A DNA stretch of 25,237 nucleotides, taken from positions 1 through 25,237 of the IMG/VR virus record IMGVR_UViG_3300021185_001846. One strand, given 5' to 3'. Within the stretch, counting starts at the first letter, position 1; each line of letters opens with the position of its first letter. Origin of the DNA: a virus. Position numbers and translations under genes: made by a program. The notes beneath the pieces were generated by a model. It worked only from the letters and a program-made list of their open reading frames with translations. It was not told the DNA's origin and did no database searches. Below, one piece after another: positions 16,744-22,137 of this stretch.

Positions 16744-18479
16744 CAGACATCCTAACTGCCCTTCAGGATGACTTCAAGCTGTTCCTACAAGCACTGTGGG
16801 ATCAGCTTGACCTACCATCCCCTACAAGGGCACAGTACGCTATTGCAGACTACTTACAGAATGGTCCTAAACGTTTACAGATCCAAGCCTTCCGAGGAGT
16901 CGGTAAGAGCTGGATTACTGGAGCGTTTGTATTATGGACTCTTTTCAAAGATCCAGAACGAAAGATAATGATCATCAGTGCTTCTAAAGAACGTGCTGAT
17001 AACATGTCCATTTTCCTACAGAAACTAATCATTGAAACCCCATGGCTGAATCACTTACAACCCAAATCGGACGAATCAAGATGGTCGCGTATAAGCTTCG
17101 ACGTAAACTGTTCTCCCCACCAAGCCCCAAGCGTAAAGTCGGTGGGCATAACTGGGCAGCTAACCGGAAGCCGCGCAGATCTTATGATTCTGGACGACAT
17201 TGAGGTTCCAGGTAATTCGATGACGGAGATGATGCGTGAGAAACTACTTCAATTATGTACGGAAGCTGAATCTATCCTCACGCCAAAAAATGATAGCCGT
17301 ATTATGTATCTCGGGACTCCTCAGACTGTTTTTACTGTTTATCGTAAGTTGGCAGAGCGGAATTATAGACCTTTCGTTTGGCCAAGTAGATACCCAAGAA
17401 AAGGTAAGCTATCCCAATACGAAGGACTATTAGCACCACAGATCGTTGAAGACATAGAGAATGGTGTAAAGGATTGGGATGTAACAGACCCAGATAGATT
17501 TGATAATGAAGACCTCCTAGAGCGTGAAGCAGCTATGGGTAGGTCTAACTACATGCTTCAATTCCAACTAGACACGAGCCTTTCCGATGCAGAGAAATTC
17601 CCCCTTAAAATGGCTGATTTGGTCGTTACCAGCGTCAATCCTGACACTGCTCCCGAATCCGTCATTTGGTGCTCAGATCCCTCAAACGTTATACGAGAGT
17701 TACCCACAGTCGGTCTCCCAGGAGATTACTTTTATTCTCCAATGCGACTCGTTGGCGAATGGGATTCTTACTCAGAAAGAATCTGCAGCGTTGATCCGTC
17801 AGGTAGAGGAGCAGACGAAACAGCAGCAGCATACCTATCTCAAAGAAACGGTTTCATCTACTTGCATGAGATGCGTTCTTACAGAGATGGGTACAGTGAC
17901 GGAACACTGCTCGATATTATACGGGGATGTAGAAAGTATGGAGTAACTAAGCTCCTTATTGAATCTAACTTCGGTGATGGTATCGTAGCTGAGCTATTCA
18001 AGAAACACTTAATTAACACACAACAACACATAGACATAGAAGAGACTAGAGCTAATGTTAGAAAAGAGGATAGGATTATTGACTCTCTTGAGCCTGTGCT
18101 TAATCAGCATCGCCTTATCGTCGACAAGTCTGTTATTGAGTGGGATTACAGCAGTAATAAAGACGCAGCACCAGAGCAACGTCTTCTCTATATGCTGTTC
18201 TACCAGATGAGCAGAATGTGCCGAGAAAAAGGCGCAGTACGGCATGACGACAGACTAGATTGTCTTAGTCAGGGTGTACAATACTATACAGACGCTCTTT
18301 CTATCTCTGCTCACGAAGCAATGAAAACACGTAAGAGAGAAGATTGGAATAGTTTGCTTGAGGACTTCCTTGAGAACCCTCAGAATAGTGCTAATCATAT
18401 GATTTTTGGAATGAATAAAGAACAAAGAGATAGGGCAAGAGGACTAGAAGGCGGAAAGTCAGTCCCCACCTGGGTTTAA
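16740..18479 (+). CDS. terL: Terminase large subunit (T7 gp19-like packaging ATPase/nuclease)
   Basis: This is a 579-residue protein, like T7 gp19 (586). ATPase domain: Walker A in QAFRGVGKSW (51-58), Walker B in ADLMILDDIEVP (Asp152, Asp153, Glu155), and coupling motif SRIMYLGTPQT (187-196). RNase-H-like nuclease domain: Asp352 in ICSVDPSGRGADE, acidic Glu408 in LLIESNFGDG, and Asp503/Asp504/Asp507 in RHDDRLDCLSQG. It moves concatemeric DNA into the procapsid through the portal and cuts at the terminal repeat. It overlaps the upstream gene (ATGA) and is the last gene before two hairpins. Base composition is patchy, with a GC-rich stretch near 17080-17180 (57 percent at 17101-17160) against about 30-40 percent elsewhere. 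Confidence 0.95.
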   Translation: MTDILTALQDDFKLFLQALWDQLDLPSPTRAQYAIADYLQNGPKRLQIQAFRGVGKSWITGAFVLWTLFKDPERKIMIISASKERADNMSIFLQKLIIETPWLNHLQPKSDESRWSRISFDVNCSPHQAPSVKSVGITGQLTGSRADLMILDDIEVPGNSMTEMMREKLLQLCTEAESILTPKNDSRIMYLGTPQTVFTVYRKLAERNYRPFVWPSRYPRKGKLSQYEGLLAPQIVEDIENGVKDWDVTDPDRFDNEDLLEREAAMGRSNYMLQFQLDTSLSDAEKFPLKMADLVVTSVNPDTAPESVIWCSDPSNVIRELPTVGLPGDYFYSPMRLVGEWDSYSERICSVDPSGRGADETAAAYLSQRNGFIYLHEMRSYRDGYSDGTLLDIIRGCRKYGVTKLLIESNFGDGIVAELFKKHLINTQQHIDIEETRANVRKEDRIIDSLEPVLNQHRLIVDKSVIEWDYSSNKDAAPEQRLLYMLFYQMSRMCREKGAVRHDDRLDCLSQGVQYYTDALSISAHEAMKTRKREDWNSLLEDFLENPQNSANHMIFGMNKEQRDRARGLEGGKSVPTWV

Positions 18480-18497
18480 GACACATCACGTACGTAT

Positions 18498-18530
18498 ACA
18501 GGGAGAGAGAAGGGTGGACTCTCTTTCTGT
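18498..18530 (+). terminator. Strong hairpin after terL (candidate late-transcript terminator or processing site)
   Basis: Arms 18498-18509 and 18519-18530 form a 12-bp stem (ACAGGGAGAGAG with CTCTCTTTCTGT, two G-U pairs) around a 9-base loop. It lies 19 bases after the large terminase stop. It has no long U-tract directly after it, so it may be a processing site or block for either RNA polymerase rather than a classical terminator. Confidence 0.6.
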
Positions 18531-18536
18531 ACATAA

Positions 18537-18563
18537 GGGAGGGTTAATTCCCTCCTATTTATT
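18537..18563 (+). terminator. Second tandem hairpin with AT-rich tail
   Basis: The stem GGGAGGG (18537-18543) pairs with CCCTCCT (18550-18556) around a TTAATT loop, followed by ATTTATT. This is a compact GC-rich stem with a U-rich tail, consistent with a weak rho-independent terminator. It immediately follows another hairpin and precedes thyX. Confidence 0.6.
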
Positions 18564-18584
18564 CACCATATCCACTAATAATAA

Positions 18585-19217
18585 ATGCATTCTGCTACAA
18601 TCGTTCATCATACTCCCTACGGGGATAATGAAGTCGCCTATATGGCACGAGTATCTAACCCAGAAGGGCAGGATAATGAAGATAAAGCTAAACTAATTAG
18701 CTATTTAATTAAACATAAACATTGGTCTCCATTTGAAATGGTGAATATGTGCGTACAAATTGACACTACCAGAAGTATAGCTGCTCAAATATTACGACAT
18801 AGATCATTTAGTTTTCAAGAATTTAGTCAGAGATACGCAGAAGTAGAACTGTTAGGTAGACCTATAGTCCCAGAACTGCGGAGACAAGACACTAAAAATA
18901 GACAAAATAGTATTGATGACTTAAAAGATACTGATAAAGTAATCTTTAATAGATATGTATCTAATCATTTTGATGAAGCTATGGCTATCTACAAAAATAT
19001 GATTAAACATGGTGTGGCTAAGGAATGTGCTAGAGAAGTACTACCTATGGGCTCTCCAACACGTCTATATATGAATGGTACTCTTAGGTCTTGGATGCAT
19101 TACTGTGACCTTAGAACCGCTAATGGAACCCAATTAGAACATCAACAGATAGCTTTAGACTGTCAAGAATTAATTAAAGAATACTTCCCTATAATTTATA
19201 AAGCATGGAAGCAGTAG
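18585..19217 (+). CDS. thyX: Flavin-dependent thymidylate synthase
   Basis: This 210-residue protein has the ThyX signature RHRSFSFQEFSQRY (Arg71-His72-Arg73 ... Ser81, Arg83, Tyr84), preceded by HWSPFEM. It is followed by ECAREVLPM and the substrate-binding stretch LRSWMHYCDLRTANGTQLEHQ. The enzyme methylates dUMP to dTMP using FAD, NADPH and methylene-tetrahydrofolate, supplying thymidine for phage DNA. There is no Shine-Dalgarno before ATG 18585. The start is set by the conserved N-terminus (ATIVHHTPYGDNEVAYMARVS). It lies between the late-end hairpins and the early promoters, not with other nucleotide-metabolism genes. The C-terminus overlaps the next small gene. Confidence 0.95.
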   Translation: MHSATIVHHTPYGDNEVAYMARVSNPEGQDNEDKAKLISYLIKHKHWSPFEMVNMCVQIDTTRSIAAQILRHRSFSFQEFSQRYAEVELLGRPIVPELRRQDTKNRQNSIDDLKDTDKVIFNRYVSNHFDEAMAIYKNMIKHGVAKECAREVLPMGSPTRLYMNGTLRSWMHYCDLRTANGTQLEHQQIALDCQELIKEYFPIIYKAWKQ

Positions 19218-19369
19218 ACATACTACTAATGCTTAGTGGCTTACATACTGCTACTGCTAACAGAACTAATTTATGGAATAAAGAAGAAGAAGACTTTATT
19301 AATGAAATGATAACTAAATATTATAAGTTATATTTTAAAATGAAGAGAGAAGAAAAGTTAATTAATTAA
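19205..19369 (+). CDS. Small hypothetical protein (54 aa)
   Basis: The ATG at 19205 lies inside the last codons of thyX in another frame (13-base overlap). The frame encodes MEAVDILLMLSGLHTATANR then a charged, Tyr/Lys-rich helix (EEEDFINEMITKYYKLYFKMKREEK). It fills the space up to the next gene without leaving a gap. AT content is high, so chance is possible. Gene density and composition favour a real gene. Function unknown. Confidence 0.5.
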   Translation: MEAVDILLMLSGLHTATANRTNLWNKEEEDFINEMITKYYKLYFKMKREEKLIN

Positions 19370-19375
19370 TTAAAC

Positions 19376-19591
19376 ATGGATGAAATCTGGAATACTATGA
19401 ATCAAGAGTTTATTGACTCTGGAGAGAACTTTAGAATAATGACAGAATCTGAATCTAAAGAATTTCAATCTCAACATCCATTTACTCAACAACTAGAACT
19501 ATTACCACTCTTAAACAGATATGGACAGCCAAGAGGAGTTAAAAACTGGAAAGGAGACCTCATCAATCCAGAATTCGATGATTATCGATGA
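19376..19591 (+). CDS. Hypothetical protein (71 aa)
   Basis: The gene starts 6 bases after the previous stop and gives a 71-residue acidic protein (MDEIWNTMNQEFIDSGENFR, QHPFTQQLELLPLLNRYGQPRGVKNW). No Shine-Dalgarno, membrane segment or known motif was seen. It overlaps the next candidate gene by 14 bases. Confidence 0.55.
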   Translation: MDEIWNTMNQEFIDSGENFRIMTESESKEFQSQHPFTQQLELLPLLNRYGQPRGVKNWKGDLINPEFDDYR

Positions 19592-19718
19592 AATAATTAA
19601 GTTAGGTCAACAATTAAATGCTCACTTAATTAATCAAAAGACTACCCTTGATCATATGGGTAGAACTTCTAATAAAATAACTATTGAATACAATATTAAA
19701 CATGCAACCTCTAATTAA
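19578..19718 (+). CDS. Small hypothetical protein (46 aa)
   Basis: ATG 19578 gives MIIDEIIKLGQQLNAHLINQ followed by KTTLDHMGRTSNKI, a likely short helical protein. An earlier in-frame ATG at 19521 would add 19 residues inside the upstream gene and looks less natural. The 3' end overlaps the next gene by 17 bases. It is short and without a recognised family, so confidence is limited. Confidence 0.4.
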   Translation: MIIDEIIKLGQQLNAHLINQKTTLDHMGRTSNKITIEYNIKHATSN

Positions 19719-19941
19719 TGTACTCGCTATTTCGTCTTTTGTTGTATCTAGTGCCGTTGTCGGTAGTGGTGTCTATATTTATCAACAACAAGACTTCTTA
19801 ATTGAACAGTTAATGAATAGTGCCCTAGAAGCCTCTACAGAGGCCCTTACCGAAAGCTTTATAGAATCCCCCTCAGGTCTTATACCAACCCCATTAGAGG
19901 TCCCTCTAGAGCCCTCTCAGGCCCTTCCTGATGTTTTCTGA
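19702..19941 (+). CDS. Small single-pass membrane protein (79 aa)
   Basis: I chose ATG 19702 over an upstream TTG (19684). The product begins MQPLINVLAISSFVVSSAVV with a Gly-Tyr-rich membrane segment (about residues 5-29). An acidic Glu/Ser/Thr region follows (LEASTEALTESFIE), then a Pro/Leu-rich tail (IPTPLEVPLEPSQALPDVF). I recall similar NVLAIxSF...VYxY proteins in cyanophages, annotated only as hypothetical. The gene's TGA shares a base with the ATG of a 25-residue membrane peptide. Confidence 0.65.
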   Translation: MQPLINVLAISSFVVSSAVVGSGVYIYQQQDFLIEQLMNSALEASTEALTESFIESPSGLIPTPLEVPLEPSQALPDVF

Positions 19942-20018
19942 TGTATATATCTCCCATTACTGTCTTTGCTTGCCTTATGGTCGCTCCACTCTTGGTCGTA
20001 CTACTCAAGGAAAAATGA
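19941..20018 (+). CDS. 25-residue membrane peptide
   Basis: The ATG shares its A with the TGA of the preceding membrane-protein gene. The product has 25 residues, starting MYISPITVFACLMVAPLLVV and ending LLKEK: one hydrophobic helix with a basic C-terminal end. The tight TGATG overlap, good hydrophobic profile and the start of non-coding DNA right after it make it a credible micro-gene. The two membrane products may work together. Photosystem II small subunits are of similar size, but no specific match is claimed. Confidence 0.5.
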   Translation: MYISPITVFACLMVAPLLVVLLKEK

Positions 20019-20025
20019 CATAATT

Positions 20026-20069
20026 TTGGGAGGGGATATTACGTTAACACAGTTTCAAAATCCCCCCAA
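20026..20069 (+). terminator. Long-loop hairpin after the micro-membrane gene
   Basis: TTGG-GA-GGGGAT (20026-20037) pairs with ATCCCCCCAA (20060-20069), giving 10 bp with a 2-base bulge and a 22-base loop that itself contains GTTAAC. It begins 8 bases after the last stop codon of this gene group. It could terminate or protect the transcript, or mark a genome-end region. There is no U-tract. Confidence 0.4.
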
Positions 20070-20293
20070 GGCCCCTTAATGAATTGAATTATTAGCAGAT
20101 TTAATCGATTAATAGTCGATCGATAAGCAATGCTGATTAATAAGTTGTATTAATTTAACGCTATCTGTCCCCATTTTAAATACTGTACGATAACGATTGA
20201 GCCACTACTAATAGCCACACTCATTATTGTACTGACTGAGCTGACTACTACTGTGTGGTGCTGACTAACATTATTACAGTATATTAAGTGAGC

Positions 20294-20322
20294 TTGACAA
20301 ACCAGTGCAACCCGTGTATAAT
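20294..20322 (+). promoter_or_regulatory. Consensus sigma70-type promoter, early promoter 1
   Basis: TTGACA (20294-20299), a 17-base spacer and TATAAT (20317-20322) match the sigma70 consensus perfectly. Transcription would start near 20329, heading into the early genes and the RNA polymerase gene. This is the position of the T7 A-promoters used by host RNA polymerase. Confidence 0.9.
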
Positions 20323-20404
20323 ATAAGGGTGAAGACGAGAGATCGACGCGAAGTCTGATTAAACTCCTTCAAAGTGGGACACTTCTCGAAGTGACCGCCA
20401 AGCG

Positions 20405-20433
20405 TTGACAGACCGCTTCAACTCTGTTATACT
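20405..20433 (+). promoter_or_regulatory. Sigma70-type promoter, early promoter 2
   Basis: TTGACA (20405-20410), a 17-base spacer and TATACT (20428-20433) form a second near-consensus promoter 111 bases downstream of the first and in the same direction. Tandem strong host-type promoters resemble the A1-A3 set of T7. Confidence 0.85.
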
Positions 20434-20499
20434 GACTAAGTCGGTTGAGATACTGACAACAAATGAAACTAGACAATGAACTAATAGTTCTACATATTA

Positions 20500-20604
20500 C
20501 CTAATTATTAGGGGTTGAAGCTGAACTTAAGTAAGCCTTCTTACGATTACTATTTATTTAGTAAAGGAATAAGATTGGAGATTCCAGCTTAATAATTATT
20601 TAGG
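20500..20604 (+). promoter_or_regulatory. Foldable three-helix element in the early leader
   Basis: Within the leader, helix P1 pairs 20518-20525 (AAGCTGAA) with 20582-20590 (one bulged C). P1 encloses hairpin P2 (GTAAG 20531-20535 with CTTAC 20540-20544, CCTT loop) and hairpin P3 (TTACTA 20547-20552 with TAGTAA 20559-20564). CCTAA (20500-20504) can pair with TTAGG (20600-20604) outside P1. Each arm is perfect. As RNA this is a three-way junction. Function is unknown; a regulatory RNA, RNase site or origin element are all possible. Confidence 0.4.
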
Positions 20605-20727
20605 CATTCTTTCTTAAATGTATTTATAATTAATTATTAATTTAATTAGTTATTAATATATTTAACTAAGGATTACCTATGTAATTCTTATTATCCACAC
20701 TCACACATCGTATCAAGGACTTGACAC

Positions 20728-20907
20728 ATGTATGCTGAAGAATCATTCATTCAAGAGGTTATGGATCGTACTTATGATGGTATCTTAACTCGCAGTGATG
20801 CTGAGTATATGATTACTGAGCACGGTCATAGCGTTAAAGAGTATGAACAAGAGTTAGGTGATAGTATCCTTGATGCTCGGGTATTACTTGAGTTCTTGGG
20901 ATACTAA
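20728..20907 (+). CDS. Small acidic early protein (59 aa)
   Basis: This is the first gene after the early promoters. ATG 20728 follows AAGGA (20715-20719) by 8 bases. The 59-residue product (MYAEESFIQEVMDRTYDGIL, TRSDAEYMITEHGHS, then EYEQELGDSILDARVLLEFL) is acidic and helical with codon use like its neighbours. Early genes in this position in T7-like phages often act against host functions. No specific function can be read from the sequence. Confidence 0.75.
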   Translation: MYAEESFIQEVMDRTYDGILTRSDAEYMITEHGHSVKEYEQELGDSILDARVLLEFLGY

Positions 20908-20917
20908 TCCCTTTATT

Positions 20918-20989
20918 GGTCTATTAGTGTAGTGGTTAACACGCTAGCCTGTCACGCTGGTATCACGAGTTCAAATCTCGTATAGACCG
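20918..20989 (+). tRNA. tRNA-Asp (anticodon GTC)
   Basis: A complete cloverleaf is present. The acceptor stem GGTCTAT pairs with ATAGACC, and the D-stem GTGT pairs with ACAC. The anticodon stem CTAGC pairs with GCTGG (one U-G), with loop CTGTCAC giving anticodon GTC at 20951-20953. The T-stem ACGAG pairs with CTCGT around TTCAAAT. The discriminator base is G and no CCA is encoded. It begins 10 bases after the previous stop codon. Confidence 0.95.
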
Positions 20990-20991
20990 TT

Positions 20992-21016
20992 GGCTATACA
21001 ATACAGTATAGTCTTT
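20992..21016 (+). terminator. Hairpin 3' of tRNA-Asp
   Basis: GGCTATAC (20992-20999) pairs with GTATAGTC (21006-21013) around a six-base loop, followed by TTTATTT. It starts three bases after the tRNA discriminator. It may terminate transcription or define the tRNA 3' processing end. A similar hairpin follows the other tRNA. Confidence 0.55.
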
Positions 21017-21031
21017 ATTTGAGGTTAATTG

Positions 21032-21388
21032 ATGACAGTTGCAGAAGTTAAAGCACCTCTCAGTGAAGAGTATGCTGAACTATATGAGTATGTTGAGGAT
21101 GTAATTGATTCAATTGATGAAGAACTCTTTGAAGAGATCATTGATTCAGGTATTGAAACAGTTACACAGTTTGAAGATGCATTCGCTGGTTGTTACGAAG
21201 GTTCTGGTTTTACCAGTCCTGAAGCTCAATTCTGTGAAGAATTAATATCAGACTGTGGTTACATTAACGAAATGGATGTCCCTTCATTCATTACTAATCA
21301 TATTGATTATCAATCAATGTGGGACTGTGACCTCCGTCATGATTATTTCACATGTGGTGAGATCTATTTCTTCTCTAATCAATTCTAA
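21032..21388 (+). CDS. ArdA-like antirestriction protein (acidic DNA mimic)
   Basis: ATG 21032 is preceded by GAGG (21021-21024). The 118-residue product has about 29 Asp/Glu against one Lys and one Arg. The second half follows the ArdA pattern: FEDAFAGCYEG (47-57), then FCEELISDCGYINE, IDYQSMWDCDL and YFTCGEIYFF (ArdA: eDaF.Gey.s.edFa.el, then yiDye.ya.dl, then ...vF). ArdA proteins imitate bent B-DNA and block type I restriction enzymes and related methylases. It is shorter than plasmid ArdA (about 165) and has a distinct N-terminus (SEEYAELYEYVEDVIDSIDE). In T7 the first early gene, 0.3, encodes the unrelated DNA mimic Ocr, so this is a positional analogue. Immediate early expression from the sigma70 promoters fits. 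Family call by motif; activity untested. Confidence 0.7.
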   Translation: MTVAEVKAPLSEEYAELYEYVEDVIDSIDEELFEEIIDSGIETVTQFEDAFAGCYEGSGFTSPEAQFCEELISDCGYINEMDVPSFITNHIDYQSMWDCDLRHDYFTCGEIYFFSNQF

Positions 21389-21405
21389 TCATACACACTC
21401 ATAAA

Positions 21406-21678
21406 ATGCTTAAACTATCAATGGAAAGTATCACACTTATTGAGACTACTAAAGAAGGTGTCAATGTCATACCTATTCAAGAGTATGTCACTGACATTAA
21501 GAAAAGAGTAGACATCAATAACCAAGAGGTATCACTATTAATCAAGGACTTAGTTCAAGTTTATAATAAAGCTAAGCCAAGTATTGATTCAATGGTGCAA
21601 TACCTCAAGAATACTTACACTAACATCAGTAAGTTCGTCACTGAACAAACAAAGGAGTCAACTAAAGTTAACACCTAA
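21406..21678 (+). CDS. Hypothetical early protein (90 aa)
   Basis: The start is ATG 21406, with no Shine-Dalgarno; the in-frame ATG at 21421 is an alternative. The product is helical, with a segment KKRVDINNQEVSLLIKDLVQ and a coiled-coil-like C-terminal half (SIDSMVQYLKNTYTNISKF). A CACACTCAT motif lies 4 bases before the ATG. The stop codon lies at the base of a UUCG hairpin that precedes a tRNA. Function unknown. Confidence 0.65.
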   Translation: MLKLSMESITLIETTKEGVNVIPIQEYVTDIKKRVDINNQEVSLLIKDLVQVYNKAKPSIDSMVQYLKNTYTNISKFVTEQTKESTKVNT

Positions 21679-21690
21679 GCCTTCGGGCTT
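21677..21690 (+). terminator. UUCG-tetraloop hairpin before tRNA-Gly
   Basis: AAGCC (21677-21681) pairs with GGCTT (21686-21690) around TTCG, an ultrastable C(UUCG)G loop, and is followed by TCTT. It ends 4 bases before the mature tRNA-Gly 5' end and overlaps the stop codon of the upstream gene. It may protect the upstream mRNA 3' end after RNase P cleavage or weakly terminate transcription. Confidence 0.6.
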
Positions 21691-21694
21691 TCTT

Positions 21695-21765
21695 GCGGGT
21701 ATAGTTTAAAGGTAAAACTATAGTCTTCCAAACTGTTGTTATCGGTTCGATTCCGATTACCCGCT
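21695..21765 (+). tRNA. tRNA-Gly (anticodon TCC)
   Basis: A complete cloverleaf is present. The acceptor stem GCGGGTA pairs with TACCCGC, and the D-stem GTTT pairs with AAAC. The anticodon stem ATAGT pairs with ACTGT (one U-G), with loop CTTCCAA giving anticodon TCC at 21727-21729. The T-stem ATCGG pairs with CCGAT around TTCGATT. The discriminator base is T and no CCA is encoded. It decodes GGA/GGG; GGA is visibly common in the phage genes. Confidence 0.95.
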
Positions 21766-21767
21766 TT

Positions 21768-21785
21768 GGCAGTATTCATACTGTC
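21768..21785 (+). terminator. Hairpin 3' of tRNA-Gly
   Basis: GGCAGTA (21768-21774) pairs with TACTGTC (21779-21785) with a TTCA loop, starting three bases after the tRNA. Layout and the flanking TTGGC ... GTC match the hairpin after tRNA-Asp although the arm sequences differ. Confidence 0.5.
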
Positions 21786-21811
21786 ATCTTATCCACCTAT
21801 TATTATTTATT

Positions 21812-22117
21812 ATGCCACGTTTTAACTATGGAACTTCACGCCTTTATGATGAGTACGCTGCTAACATCAATTCTTATGTACAGGAAGTGTATGGAATGGA
21901 GTACTACAAAGCAATTAAGATGTGTACTGACCAAACACCTGCTGCTGTAAAGTATAAGCTGTTGGTTGAGACTCTGAATAGCTTGGTAGTATCACCACAA
22001 GTAGAGGTTAATTCAATTACTGTAGAGAATGATGCAACAGAGTACACAGTTCAAGACCAAGGACAATACACGGAAGTTGAAAGGCAAGAAGAAGCACAAG
22101 TATATGCAACAGCGTAA
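21812..22117 (+). CDS. Hypothetical early protein (101 aa)
   Basis: The 101-residue product has an aromatic N-terminal half (MPRFNYGTSRLYDEYAANIN, YGMEYYKAIKMC), then KYKLLVETLNSLVV. The C-terminal 35 residues are acidic, Gln/Glu/Val-rich and probably disordered (TEYTVQDQGQYTEVERQEEA). No Shine-Dalgarno is seen before ATG 21812; TTATCCACC lies 14 bases upstream. The 3' end overlaps another open frame coding a basic tail. A terminator hairpin follows. No family recognised. Confidence 0.65.
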   Translation: MPRFNYGTSRLYDEYAANINSYVQEVYGMEYYKAIKMCTDQTPAAVKYKLLVETLNSLVVSPQVEVNSITVENDATEYTVQDQGQYTEVERQEEAQVYATA

Positions 22118-22137
22118 GGCTGCATTGCAAGCATTAA

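Larger units (their letters stand above)
20019..20727 (+). other. Non-coding junction between late/thyX genes and early genes
   Basis: I find no convincing protein gene in these 709 bases. They contain, in order: a large stem-loop (20026-20069), short palindromes (20101-20112, 20116-20123), CTGACT repeats (20232-20266, again at 20432), two sigma70-type promoters (20294-20433), a small hairpin (20377-20396), a foldable three-helix element (20500-20604) and an AT-rich stretch (about 20605-20690). By T7 gene order this is where the genome ends should be, so a terminal direct repeat may lie in or just before it. A collapsed repeat cannot be seen in a joined sequence. Confidence 0.7.

Noticed and set aside
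20463-20504. 13-codon leader peptide frame (MKLDNELIVLHIT)
   Set aside because: No Shine-Dalgarno and too short to separate from chance in AT-rich DNA; no attenuator-like codon run.
20721-20726. Third TTGACA hexamer as a promoter
   Set aside because: No -10-like sequence lies 16-18 bases downstream, and it overlaps the ribosome-binding region of the 59-residue gene.
20918-21765. tRNA genes as attachment sites for integration
   Set aside because: No integrase gene or repeated tRNA 3' end is present in the window.
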